This document shows positions 49,026-58,093 of a stretch of 64,000 bases of DNA, in pieces (position 1 is the stretch's first letter; every line of letters begins with the position of its first letter). The DNA is taken from positions 43,403 to 107,402 of the forward strand of contig JBCCXL010000022.1 in the NCBI GenBank assembly GCA_039191605.1, read 5' to 3'. This stretch comes from JBCCXL01 sp039191605. GTDB taxonomy: Bacteria > Acidobacteriota > Thermoanaerobaculia > Multivoradales > JAHZIX01. Below the pieces are notes generated by a model, which had not been told where the DNA came from, searched no databases, and saw only the letters and a program-made list of their open reading frames with translations. A program made the translations under genes and the position numbers.

Positions 49026-51476
49026 ATGAGCTCATTGCGCCTCGATCTACTCTACGCCCTGCGCACCCTGCGCAAGACCCCCGCCACCACCGCCGTCGCT
49101 CTGGCGGTGCTAACCCTGGGGATCGGCGCCAACGCGGCAATTTTCAGCGTCCTCGACGCCGCTCTGCTGCGTCCACTGCCCTTCGCCCAGCCGCAAGACT
49201 TGGTGCAGGTGGAGAGAGATCGACCCAGCGGGCGCTCCCCCAACTACTCCGAGCCCCGCTTCGACATGGTTCGAGAAGAGGCCACCACGCTCTCCGGGGT
49301 GGCCGCCTATGACGATCTCGGCGCCGGCTTCAACCTGATCACCGACGGCAGTCCCCAGCGGCTGGTGGGCTCCATGGTGTCGCATAATTTCTTTTCGGTG
49401 CTGGGGGTCTCTCCCCTCTACGGTCGAGACTTCACCGCCGACGACGACCGCCCGGGAGCCGGCGGGGTCGTCATCCTCTCCCACCGCCTCTGGCGCAGCC
49501 ACTTCGGCGCCGATCCCCAGGCCGTGGGACGCACTCTGGATCTCAACGGCGAGGGGCATCAGATCATCGGGGTGATGCCCGCGAGCTACAGCTTTCCGCG
49601 CATCGCCGAGCTGTGGCTCCCTTTCCGCATCGCCTATGCCGAGGGATCCGACGCCAATTACCTCAAGGTGGTCGGCCGCACGGCCGAGGGATACGACTTT
49701 GCCGCCGTAGAGGCGGAGCTCGACGCCCTCGGGCGTCGAGTCGAGGAGCGCTTCGATCCGGAGGACGACCAGGGGGAAACCCTCGCCGCCATCCCCCTCC
49801 AGCGGGCCCTCTACGGCCATCTTCAGCCGGTGCTCTTGGTGCTGCTGGCGGCCGTCGCCATGGTGCTGCTGATCGCCTGCGCCAACCTGGCGAATCTGCA
49901 GCTTGCCCGCAGCGCGGCGCGGCGCCAGGAGATGGCCATTCGCACCGCCCTGGGAGCCAGCAGCGCCCGGCTGACCCGCCAGCTGCTCACCGAGAACCTG
50001 CTCCTCGCCGCCACCGGCGGCGCCCTCGGCCTGCTCCTCGCCCAGGCCGCCCTTCGCCCACTCCTCGCCCTCGGGCCGGAAGAGGTGGCGAGCCTCACCG
50101 GCGTCAGCCTCGATGGGCGAATGGTGCTCTTCACCCTCGGCCTCTCCTTGGCCACTGGCCTGCTCTTCGGCCTCGCTCCGGCCCTCGCCGCCCGCCGCAC
50201 TGACGTCTCCGCGGGGCTGAAAGAAGGGGGAGCCGCCATCGGCGGTCGCTCCGGACGCCGACTCGGCCTCGGCCTGGTCACCGCGGAAGTTGCCCTAGCG
50301 CTGGTGCTGCTCCTCGGCGCCGGCCTGCTGGTGAAGAGCTTCTACCAGCTGGCCGCCGTCGACACGGGCCTCGAAACCTCGGGGGTGCTGACCCTTCGAG
50401 TCTCTCTGCCGGAAGCCCGCTACGGCACCGCAGAGGCCCTGGAGCGATTCCAGAGCCAGGTCCTCGACAACATCGAGGCGGTCCCCGGAGTCGCTCGAGC
50501 GGCCTTCGCCAACAGCCTGCCGACGACCATCGGGCCAGATCTCTCCTTCGCCGTGGTCGGCCACCCGGATCCGGACTCGGACCTGGCCAGCGGCGGCGCA
50601 CAATTCCGCACCGTGAGCCCCGGCTATTTCGAGGCCCTGGGGATCCCGAGGCTCCAGGGGCGAGAGTTCCTGGATTCCGATACCAGCAGCTCGGAACCGG
50701 TGGTGATCATCAACCGGCGACTCGCCGAGACCCACTGGCCGGAGGGCGACGCCCTCGGCCAGAGCCTGCAGATTTCCGGCTCCGGCGGCGGCCCAGCGCG
50801 AATCGTCGGCGTGGTGGAGAACGTTCGCGAGCTGGGCGCCACCCAAGGCGTCCCGCGCATCACCTACATCCCCACCGGTCAGCTGGAAGACGGCCTCGCC
50901 GGCATGCTCACCCGACTGCTGCCCTTCCACCTGGTGGCCCGGGCAGAAAGCGGCCTCGGCAGCCCCTTCGATGTCGGGGCCCTCACTCGCCCCATCTCCG
51001 CGGCGGTGTGGGCCGTCGACCCTCAGCAGCCGATCACCAACGCGCTGACCCTGGACGAGCTTCTGGCCGCCCACCTGCGGGACGATGCCTTCAACACGCT
51101 GCTGCTGGGCATCCTCGCGGCGGTCGCCCTGCTGCTGGCGGCGGTGGGGATCTACGGCGTCCTGGCCCACCTCGTCGGACAGCGGCGCCGAGAGATCGGC
51201 ATCCGCCTAGCCCTGGGAGCTAGCCGGCGCAGCATCGCTCGATCGGTGGTCACCCAGGGCTTGGGGGCGATCCTCGCCGGAGTCGCCCTCGGTCTCGCCA
51301 CCGCAGCATTCAGCGGCCGCTGGATCGCCAGCCTGATTCACGGCGCCGATCCGGTGGACCCGGCGGTCTTCGCCCTGATCGCGGGGCTGCTGATTCTTCT
51401 CTCCCTGGTCGCCACCTACCTGCCCGCCCGACGCGCCGCTCGAGTCGACCCCCTGCGCTGCCTGCGGGAGGAATGA
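49026..51476 (+). CDS. Orphan FtsX/MacB-type permease (ADOP family), copy 2
   Basis: An 816-residue protein with the same architecture as the preceding gene, including LRLDLLYALRTLRKTPATTAVALAVLTLGIGANAAIF and the closing FtsX domain (LLAAVGIYGVLAHLVGQRRREIGIRLALGA). Many segments are shared with copy 1, for example AAYDDLGAG, LRVSLPEARYG and EPVVIINR. It carries its own 155-bp upstream gap, so it need not be co-transcribed. The differences concentrate in the two periplasmic cores, as expected if cargo differs. No ATPase partner is seen. Confidence 0.9.
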   Translation: MSSLRLDLLYALRTLRKTPATTAVALAVLTLGIGANAAIFSVLDAALLRPLPFAQPQDLVQVERDRPSGRSPNYSEPRFDMVREEATTLSGVAAYDDLGAGFNLITDGSPQRLVGSMVSHNFFSVLGVSPLYGRDFTADDDRPGAGGVVILSHRLWRSHFGADPQAVGRTLDLNGEGHQIIGVMPASYSFPRIAELWLPFRIAYAEGSDANYLKVVGRTAEGYDFAAVEAELDALGRRVEERFDPEDDQGETLAAIPLQRALYGHLQPVLLVLLAAVAMVLLIACANLANLQLARSAARRQEMAIRTALGASSARLTRQLLTENLLLAATGGALGLLLAQAALRPLLALGPEEVASLTGVSLDGRMVLFTLGLSLATGLLFGLAPALAARRTDVSAGLKEGGAAIGGRSGRRLGLGLVTAEVALALVLLLGAGLLVKSFYQLAAVDTGLETSGVLTLRVSLPEARYGTAEALERFQSQVLDNIEAVPGVARAAFANSLPTTIGPDLSFAVVGHPDPDSDLASGGAQFRTVSPGYFEALGIPRLQGREFLDSDTSSSEPVVIINRRLAETHWPEGDALGQSLQISGSGGGPARIVGVVENVRELGATQGVPRITYIPTGQLEDGLAGMLTRLLPFHLVARAESGLGSPFDVGALTRPISAAVWAVDPQQPITNALTLDELLAAHLRDDAFNTLLLGILAAVALLLAAVGIYGVLAHLVGQRRREIGIRLALGASRRSIARSVVTQGLGAILAGVALGLATAAFSGRWIASLIHGADPVDPAVFALIAGLLILLSLVATYLPARRAARVDPLRCLREE

Positions 51477-51803
51477 GCCGCCCTGCCAACGCGGCCTCCT
51501 CGGCTCCACATGCTCGTCCAGAATCCCCCCATCTAGGCCCCTAGAAGAATCCCCTAGGGCTCCTCGGAGAGCCCTAGGGGACGGTGATATGCTGCCCAGC
51601 GGCCTGCGCCAGCCCCTCGCTGGGGCCCTGCCTCTCCCCCTACGATCGCTTGACGAATAGCTCCTCTCGGCCTCTTCCGGCGGTGTGAAATCTCCGGATG
51701 CCGTAACTCGGTGTATTGGCGCCGAACTATGGCGACGACCTGTCGAGGTTCCTGACCAACGGAGCTCGTTCCTTCACCACCGCTTACCGGGAGCCATCAA
51801 GAA
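51477..51803. other. Non-coding region with a perfect 13-bp inverted repeat
   Basis: The stem TCCCCTAGGGCTC (51550-51562) pairs exactly with GAGCCCTAGGGGA (51569-51581) around CTCGGA. No T tract follows, so it may be a terminator or regulatory hairpin. The rest of the gap holds no gene. Confidence 0.6.
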
Positions 51804-53051
51804 GTGCGCACCATCGGGATTCGCCGAGAAGATAAAAACGAATGGGAGAGCCGCTGCCCTCTCACCCCTGATCACGTAGAGCAGCTGGTTCAAAAGCATG
51901 GCTTGTCCATCGTCGTGGAGCCCAGCGATCGGCGGATCTTCCCCGACGAACAATTTCAGGCGGCGGGAGCGAGGCTGGACTCCGACCTCAGCGGCTGCGG
52001 CGTCATCCTCGGCGTCAAGGAAATCCCGCCAGAGCAGATTCAGCCGGACACCGTGTACGTTTGCTTCGCTCACGTCATTAAGGGTCAGCCGGAGAATATG
52101 GAAGCTCTGGAGACCTATCTGGAACAGGGCGCAACTCTCATCGACTACGAGCCGATCCGCGATAACGAAGGAAGTCGCCTGGTGCTCTTCGGCCGCCACG
52201 CCGGCTATGCCGGGATGATCGACGGCTTTTGGGCCTTGGGCCAGCGATACAAGGGCCAGGGTCTCGAGACACCTTTCCAGGAGGTGCGGCGAGCCTTCGA
52301 CTACGACGGCGTTCGCGGGGCGAAAAAAGCCCTGGGGACCAGCGTCGCATCCGCCATCAGCGCGGGAGCCCTGGCTTCTCTGCCGCCGCAGATCTTTGGC
52401 TTCACCGGCAGCGGCAACGTGACCCAAGGGGCGCTGGAGGTCTTCGAAACCCTGCCCTACATCGAGCTCTCGCCGCAGCAGCTGCTCTCCGTCGACCCTT
52501 CCCAGCTGCGCCGAGATGCGGTCTACAAGGTCTCCTTCCAGCGCCATCACCGCGACCACTTCGCCCCCTATCTGGACCAGCTGACGGTGCTGGTGAACGG
52601 CGCCTATTGGGAAGAGGGGCAGCCGAAGATCGCACCCCGGTCCGAGCTCCAGCGACTGTATTCGGCGTACACTCCGCCGCGCCTGGAGCTGATCGCCGAC
52701 ATCTCCTGCGACGTCGATGGCTCGGTGGAGGCCACCACCCACCAGACCACCCCAGGAGAGCCGGTTTACGTCTACAATCCTGCGACCGGAGCCACAACCC
52801 CGGGGGTGAAGGGGCGAGGTCCGGTAGTTCTGGCGGTCGGCAACCTCCCCACGGAGCTGCCGAGAGACGCCTCCGAAACCTTCAGCGAAGCCCTCGCCCC
52901 CTTCGCGCTCCAGCTGGCCCAGGCCAGCTTCCGAGTTCCCTTCGAAGAGCTGAAGATCTCACCGGAGCTCTCTCGAGCGGTGATCACCCATCTCGGCTCT
53001 CTCACTCCTGCCTTCTCCTACCTTTCCGAGACCCTCGAAGCCCTGCGCTGA
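51804..53051 (+). CDS. Lysine-ketoglutarate reductase (AASS N-terminal-type)
   Basis: A 415-residue enzyme matching the reductase half of the eukaryotic bifunctional LKR/SDH (AASS), which condenses lysine with 2-oxoglutarate to saccharopine. Shared features: IGIRREDKNEWESRCPLTP at the N terminus, VEPSDRRIFPD, GVILGVKEIPPEQI, YVCFAHVIKGQ, LIDYEPI, the dinucleotide site FGFTGSGNVTQGALEVF, VSFQRHHRDHF, VNGAYWEEGQPK and LIADISCDVDGSVE. GTG 51804 has GGGAG ten bases upstream. The next gene, 63 bp away, is the dehydrogenase half, so the two form the saccharopine pathway of lysine breakdown. Confidence 0.88.
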   Translation: MRTIGIRREDKNEWESRCPLTPDHVEQLVQKHGLSIVVEPSDRRIFPDEQFQAAGARLDSDLSGCGVILGVKEIPPEQIQPDTVYVCFAHVIKGQPENMEALETYLEQGATLIDYEPIRDNEGSRLVLFGRHAGYAGMIDGFWALGQRYKGQGLETPFQEVRRAFDYDGVRGAKKALGTSVASAISAGALASLPPQIFGFTGSGNVTQGALEVFETLPYIELSPQQLLSVDPSQLRRDAVYKVSFQRHHRDHFAPYLDQLTVLVNGAYWEEGQPKIAPRSELQRLYSAYTPPRLELIADISCDVDGSVEATTHQTTPGEPVYVYNPATGATTPGVKGRGPVVLAVGNLPTELPRDASETFSEALAPFALQLAQASFRVPFEELKISPELSRAVITHLGSLTPAFSYLSETLEALR

Positions 53052-53114
53052 GTCGCCCGCCTGAGGCTTCCTCGGTAGGTAGCCTCGGTAGTCCCCCTTC
53101 CCTCCGGAGATGCC

Positions 53115-54485
53115 ATGAGCTCCCCTGACTCTTCTTCGACTCCCCGCCACAGCGTCCTGGTCCTTGGAGCCGGACAGGTGGTCCGTCCGCTCCTCGACGA
53201 GCTCTTCCAGCGCGGGGATACCGCCGTGGAAGTCGCCGCGCTGAATATCGACCGCGCCCGCGAGCTGGTAGCGGACTCCCCCCTCGGCAGCGCCACCGCC
53301 CTGGACGCCAGCGACGAGCAGGCTCTCCACGGCGCCATCGCCGGTCGCAGCGCCGTGGTCAGCCTGCTGCCGGCGGATCAACATGTACGGGTGGCCCGCG
53401 GCTGCCTGATTCATCGGGTGCCCCTGATCACCTCGTCCTACGTCAGCGACGCGATGCGCCAGCTCGATGAGGAGGCCCGGGAAGCCGGAGTGCTGTTGCT
53501 CAACGAGACCGGCCTGGATCCCGGCATCGACCACATGATGGCGGTGGACGTGATCCGTCGGGTGCGGCGCGAAGGGGGCGACATCGAATCCTTCGAATCC
53601 TATTGCGGTGGGCTGCCGGCGCCGGAGCACAACAACAACCCCTGGGGCTACAAGCTGAGCTGGACCCCCCGCGGCGTTCTGCTCTCCGCTCGATCCAACG
53701 TTCAATACCTTCAGGATGGGCAAGAGATCGCCCACTCCCACCCCTATGCCGAAGAAAACCCGCGCCTGGTGCAGGTTCCTTCCGTCGGCACTCTGGAGGC
53801 CTACCCCACCCGGGACTCCCTCAAATATCGAAGCCCCTATGCCCTATCCGCCGCACAGCAGGTCTTCCGCGGCACCTTTCGCTATCCCGGATGGAGCGAG
53901 ACTCTCCGCGCTCTGCTCTCCCTCCAGCTTCTGGAGCTGACGCCGGAAACGCTCCCCCCCACCACCGACGGCCCCTGGAGCTACCGCCGCTGGATGGCTC
54001 ACCGCCTGCAATCCACCGTAGAGCTGGTGGAAGCGGAAGCCTCCAAGCTCCTAGGGCTACCGGTGGACCACGCCGTCTTCCAGCGCCTTCGCTGGCTGGG
54101 GATCTTCGACGACGACCAGCGTCTCGATCCCTCGCCCACCACTCCCCTGGACCGAATCGCCACCCTCTTCCAGCGGCGTCTGCAATACGCCCAGGGGGAG
54201 AAGGACATGGTGGCCTTGGAACACCACTTCATCGCCTCCTACCCCGGCGGCGAGCGCCGCAAGATCGTCAAGCGGCTGCTGACCTTCGGCACCGCCGGAG
54301 ATTATTCCGCCATGGCTCGCACCGTCGGCATTCCGGCAGCTCTGGCCACCGGTCAAATCCTCGATGGGAAGGTCGATCTCGTCGGCGTCCAAATCCCCAT
54401 CGACGAGGCCCTCTCCCAGAAGATTCTCGAGGATCTCTCGGAGCGGGGATTCGAGATCACCGAAACGGAAGAATCCCTCCCGTAA
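53115..54485 (+). CDS. Saccharopine dehydrogenase (glutamate-forming, AASS C-terminal-type)
   Basis: A 456-residue dehydrogenase. The N-terminal Rossmann fold is VLVLGAGQVVRPLLDEL. It then carries AASS/LYS9 signatures: VVSLLPADQHVRVARGCL, ITSSYVSDAMRQL, LLNETGLDPGIDHMMAVDVI, ESYCGGLPAPEHNNNPWGYK and SWTPRGVLLSARS. It oxidises saccharopine to glutamate and aminoadipate semialdehyde. The C-terminal 150 residues (WLGIFDDDQ, MVALEHHFIASYPGG) close the fold. ATG 53115 follows GGAGATGCC. Same operon as the reductase gene. An aminoadipate-semialdehyde dehydrogenase is not in the window. Confidence 0.9.
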   Translation: MSSPDSSSTPRHSVLVLGAGQVVRPLLDELFQRGDTAVEVAALNIDRARELVADSPLGSATALDASDEQALHGAIAGRSAVVSLLPADQHVRVARGCLIHRVPLITSSYVSDAMRQLDEEAREAGVLLLNETGLDPGIDHMMAVDVIRRVRREGGDIESFESYCGGLPAPEHNNNPWGYKLSWTPRGVLLSARSNVQYLQDGQEIAHSHPYAEENPRLVQVPSVGTLEAYPTRDSLKYRSPYALSAAQQVFRGTFRYPGWSETLRALLSLQLLELTPETLPPTTDGPWSYRRWMAHRLQSTVELVEAEASKLLGLPVDHAVFQRLRWLGIFDDDQRLDPSPTTPLDRIATLFQRRLQYAQGEKDMVALEHHFIASYPGGERRKIVKRLLTFGTAGDYSAMARTVGIPAALATGQILDGKVDLVGVQIPIDEALSQKILEDLSERGFEITETEESLP

Positions 54486-54490
54486 ACGCG

Positions 54491-54669
54491 AGCTTGCAGA
54501 AGAGTTAGGTCGCGGAAGCTGGCCACCCAAGATCGGACACACCAGACCGGCAGCAGATGGTCGATGGCGGAGGCAATGCCAGCGGCACTACCCGCAAAAG
54601 GCGTTGATTCTCCTGCGCCCAACTCTTCTAGCTAGCAGCAAAAGAGCGCTCAGCAAATGAGCGCTCTTT
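54491..54669 (+). ncRNA. Candidate structured 3' region or small RNA with terminator
   Basis: AGAAGAGTT (54498-54506) pairs with AACTCTTCT (54621-54629). Flanking AGCT/AGCT and inner GG/CC add pairs. The 110 bases inside hold weaker stems. Directly after it, AAAGAGCGCTCA (54641-54652) pairs perfectly with TGAGCGCTCTTT (54658-54669), an intrinsic terminator. It could be the structured 3' end of the saccharopine mRNA or a separate small RNA. Confidence 0.4.
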
Positions 54670-54839
54670 ATCTTCTTTGGCTTCTTGTTCGACTTCCTAC
54701 CGCCCGATACCCACCAGGGCGTTCCCCCATAGGTAGATCAAGCGCTAGAGCAAGCCAAGGGCGCCCCATCCACAAGGGCCACAGAACCGAGATCAGATTG
54801 TTTCGCTGGGTCGCCGTCAAAGACGGCCAGAGCCCTCGA
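54670..54839. other. Short non-coding stretch
   Basis: Between the terminator and the converging PstS-like gene nothing recognisable is seen. Confidence 0.4.
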
Positions 54840-55328
54840 TCAATTCGAGACGCTCACCGCCTTAACTCCCCCCGGCAAGCTTGCGGAAGGAGAGACGTAG
54901 GCGATTCCCCCAGGGGTTGAGGCGACAAAGGAGATCGCCTCAGAATCGCTGTCCACTTCCCGGGGAGGAGTTCCTCGGCCGGTGAAGATCAGCCGCTGCC
55001 AATATTTCTTGATGGCGTTAGCGGAGCGACCATGAACATCTTCGGAGAAGGCGTTTCGCACTTCCGGCGGGGCGGTCAAATCGAGAGGATTGACCCGCTG
55101 ATCGAAGCCAGCGGACTTCCAGCTGGAGGTCTTCTTGAGGAAGTAATCAGAAACCTCGTCCTTGCTCAGAGAGCTCACCGGATTGTCGCTATTGACGATC
55201 AGCTTGTACCCCGACTGACTGAAGGCCGCGGTCGAGCCGTAGACCAGGCCGAGCAGCAAAGTAAGAGCGATCAGACATCGGGCCATAAAGGACGCCCGAG
55301 CTGAGCTCATCAAGGGATTGAAACGCAT
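54840..55328 (-). CDS. PstS-like phosphate/substrate-binding domain protein
   Basis: A 162-residue exported protein. A signal peptide spans about residues 1-36 (CLIALTLLLGLVYGSTAAFSQ). A PBP-like half-domain follows, with LIVNSDNPVSSLSKDEVSDYFLKKTSSWKSG-like opening, AFSEDVHGRSANAIKKYWQRLIFTGRG and the closing SFVASTPGGIAYVS. This is the PstS-like short form, often found beside phosphate or envelope genes and sometimes in sensing. AAGGAG precedes ATG 55328 by six bases; the frame is open to 55400. Isolated, with no transporter partner. Confidence 0.85.
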   Translation of the reverse strand: MRFNPLMSSARASFMARCLIALTLLLGLVYGSTAAFSQSGYKLIVNSDNPVSSLSKDEVSDYFLKKTSSWKSAGFDQRVNPLDLTAPPEVRNAFSEDVHGRSANAIKKYWQRLIFTGRGTPPREVDSDSEAISFVASTPGGIAYVSPSASLPGGVKAVSVSN

Positions 55329-55692
55329 CTTCCGCTCCTTGGTCGCACCATCGCCAGAAGGATTTAGAGTCGGGGGTAAATCCTGCTGGTCACGGGCCAT
55401 AGACTCTGCAGCAGTACTAATTGGGTTTTGTTGCTCTGATTTCGGTAGCCGATGAGAAGTACAGGGGATTAAAGGGTAAAGATCGACCGAAACTGGGCCT
55501 ATTGTGGAGGCCTCCGGCGAGCCATGGGGAACTGTTGAGCCGGACGCGCGTTATTCTCATAGTACACGAGATAGGCCATCGTGAGTAGCCCCGCTAAGTG
55601 GCCATAACCGAACTCCATCAGGCTTATATTCCCATCGACATATCCAGCATCCTCGCGAACCACCCAGTGCCCCGGAAAGGACTCCCGACGCC
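55329..55692. other. Divergent intergenic region
   Basis: A 364-bp gap between two divergent genes. The stretch 55420-55570 is AT-richer than the coding DNA, consistent with promoters. No gene or strong hairpin is seen. Confidence 0.45.
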
Positions 55693-58086
55693 GTGCTGAA
55701 CGACCTCCGCCTCGCCTTTCGCAAATTGCGCCGCACCCCGGTCTTCACCCTCACCTGCCTCGTGACCTTAGCTCTCGGCATCGGTGCCACCACCGCCCTG
55801 TTCTCCGTCATCCGAGGCGTGCTCTTGGCACCGCTCCCCTTTCCGGAATCCGACAACATCATGGTGGTGTGGGAGGCCAATCCGGAGCGAGGTTTCCCCC
55901 GCTTCTCCTTCTCGGGCCCCAACTATCTGGATCTCGCGGAGCAGAGTCGATCCTTCACCGCCCTCGCCGCGCAGGATCAAGGCGAGGTGATCTACACCGG
56001 CGGCGAAGAAGCGCAGCGTCTTCAGGCTTCTGAGGTGACCCACCAATACCTCCAGGTGATGGGTCTCTCACCGCTCCTCGGCCGCGACCTGGTAGCAGCG
56101 GATGATCAGGCTGGCGCACCGCGGGTGGCCATCGTCTCGGAATCCTTGTGGAAGGGGCAATTCGGCGCCGATCCAGACCTCGTTGGCCGCAGCCTCACTC
56201 TCAATGGGGAGCCCCATACGGTGGTGGGAATCTTCCCCAACTCGGTGCTGCAGGAAGAGGTCTTCATCAATCCCACCCGGGATCTCACCGAGAGTCGCGG
56301 CGCCCATTACTTCTCGGTCCGCGGCCGCCTCGCCCCGGGCGCCACGGTAGAGCAGGCCCAGGCGGAAGTGGCCGGCATTCTCGAAGGTTTAGCGGTAGCT
56401 TATCCCGAAACCAATGACGGCTGGACCGGCGGCTTGGCCCCCCTCAAGGAGATGGTCGTAGGCAACGTCCGAGGCTCGCTGTGGCTGCTCTTCGGAGCGG
56501 TGTTCCTGGTGCTCCTCATCGCCTGCGGCAACGTCGCCAACCTTCTGCTCACCCGCCTCGCCCACCGCGAGCGGGAGGTCGCCGTACGCTCCGCTCTCGG
56601 CGCCGGCCGGCGGCGGATTCTTCGCCTGCTGCTGGCAGAATCGGTCGTCCTCTCGCTCCTCGGCGGTCTCCTGGGGGCCGCCCTGGCGTGGGTCGCGGTC
56701 CGCGTTCTGAGCTCGGCGGCAAGCGAGGCGATCCCCCGAGTCGAGCAGATCACCCTCTCCCCGCAGGTGCTGCTCTTCGCCGTGTTGCTCTCCCTTCTCA
56801 CCAGCCTGATCTTCGGATTGCTGCCGGCGTGGCGCGCCTCTCGGCCGAACCTCGCCACCACGATCAAAGAAGGCGGCCGAGGAGAAACCTCCGGCAAGGG
56901 CTGGCTGCGAGGCGGGCTGGTGCTCGCGGAAGTCGCGCTGGCGGTGCTGCTGCTGGCTGGCGCAGGGCTGCTCTTTCGCTCCTTGACCACCCTGATGGCG
57001 GTAAATCCTGGCTTCGACCCTGCGCAGGTGGCGAGCTATCAGATCACTCTTCCGGAGGCGAGCTATCAAGACGCAGCGGCCCGCTCGCGACTCTTCGAGC
57101 AGCTGGTGGACGCCACCGCAGCCCTTCCCGGCGCCGACAGCGCCGCCTTCGTCAGCCCTCTGCCCTTCACCGGCCTGCGCTTCATGCTTCTGTTCGCCAT
57201 CGAAGGGCGCCCGCTCCCGGAAACGCAGCAGCAGATGCCGGTGGCTCATATCCAATCCGCGACCCCCGGCTACTTCGAGACCCTGCGCATCGCGCTGCGC
57301 TCCGGCCGCACCTTCCAACCTTCCGACACCCTCGACGCCCCCCAGGTCGCGGTGCTCAACCAAACCGCAGCGCGCCAATACTTCCCCGACGAGGACCCCC
57401 TGGGTCAGCGCATCAGCTTTGACGGACCAGCCCCGGATGCCGAGTGGCTGGAGATCGTCGGAGTGGTGGACGACACCTTGAGCGGTGATCTATCGGAAGA
57501 GGTGGCGGCGCTGGTGTACTGGAACGCGCTGCAGCGACCGGTTCCCTTCGGCGGTCTGGTGGTACGCAGCGAGGGCATCGAGGCCAACACCTTTTTCGGG
57601 CCCAGCCGTGAGCTGCTCGCCAACCTCGACCCCAACCTGCCGATGTATGACCTGGCGACCATGGAGCGACGGCTGGCGGACAACGCCGCCCAGCCTCGCT
57701 TCAACGCCTCGCTGCTGGGGCTCTTCGCCGCGCTAGCGCTGATCCTCGCCGCCGTCGGGGTCTACGGCGTGTTGTCGTACACCGTCAGCCAGCGGGTTCA
57801 GGAAATCGGCGTCCGCATGGCGCTGGGAGCGGGACGAGGGCAGATCCTGAAGCAGGTGATCAAGCAAGGCATGGTGCCGGTGGGGCTGGGTATCGCCTTC
57901 GGTACGCTCCTCGCGCTGCTCTCCGGCAAGGCGGTGGAGAGTCTGCTCTTCAACGTCTCCGCTCAGGATCCCCTGAGCCTGATCCTCGCCCCGGCGGCCC
58001 TCGCCCTCGTCGCCCTTCTCGCCTGCTGGCTGCCGGCCCTGCGGGCCGCGGCCATCGCCCCGACGGAAGCCTTGCGCCACGAGTGA
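55693..58086 (+). CDS. Orphan FtsX/MacB-type permease (ADOP family), copy 3
   Basis: A 797-residue ADOP permease with the same two-core, two-FtsX layout: LNDLRLAFRKLRRTPVFTLTCLVTLALGIGATTALF, then LLFGAVFLVLLIACGNVANLLLTRLAHRERE, and a C-terminal FtsX domain (LAAVGVYGVLSYTVSQRVQEIGVRMALGAGRGQIL). It is less like copies 1 and 2 than they are to each other, so it is an older paralogue. GTG 55693 has AAAGGA upstream. It converges with the DtxR-type regulator seven bases apart. No ATPase gene is adjacent. Confidence 0.9.
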   Translation: MLNDLRLAFRKLRRTPVFTLTCLVTLALGIGATTALFSVIRGVLLAPLPFPESDNIMVVWEANPERGFPRFSFSGPNYLDLAEQSRSFTALAAQDQGEVIYTGGEEAQRLQASEVTHQYLQVMGLSPLLGRDLVAADDQAGAPRVAIVSESLWKGQFGADPDLVGRSLTLNGEPHTVVGIFPNSVLQEEVFINPTRDLTESRGAHYFSVRGRLAPGATVEQAQAEVAGILEGLAVAYPETNDGWTGGLAPLKEMVVGNVRGSLWLLFGAVFLVLLIACGNVANLLLTRLAHREREVAVRSALGAGRRRILRLLLAESVVLSLLGGLLGAALAWVAVRVLSSAASEAIPRVEQITLSPQVLLFAVLLSLLTSLIFGLLPAWRASRPNLATTIKEGGRGETSGKGWLRGGLVLAEVALAVLLLAGAGLLFRSLTTLMAVNPGFDPAQVASYQITLPEASYQDAAARSRLFEQLVDATAALPGADSAAFVSPLPFTGLRFMLLFAIEGRPLPETQQQMPVAHIQSATPGYFETLRIALRSGRTFQPSDTLDAPQVAVLNQTAARQYFPDEDPLGQRISFDGPAPDAEWLEIVGVVDDTLSGDLSEEVAALVYWNALQRPVPFGGLVVRSEGIEANTFFGPSRELLANLDPNLPMYDLATMERRLADNAAQPRFNASLLGLFAALALILAAVGVYGVLSYTVSQRVQEIGVRMALGAGRGQILKQVIKQGMVPVGLGIAFGTLLALLSGKAVESLLFNVSAQDPLSLILAPAALALVALLACWLPALRAAAIAPTEALRHE

Positions 58087-58093
58087 GGAGACT

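Noticed and set aside
54491..54640. tRNA or group of tRNA-like stems
   Set aside because: No T-arm consensus, anticodon arm or CCA-compatible acceptor could be fitted.
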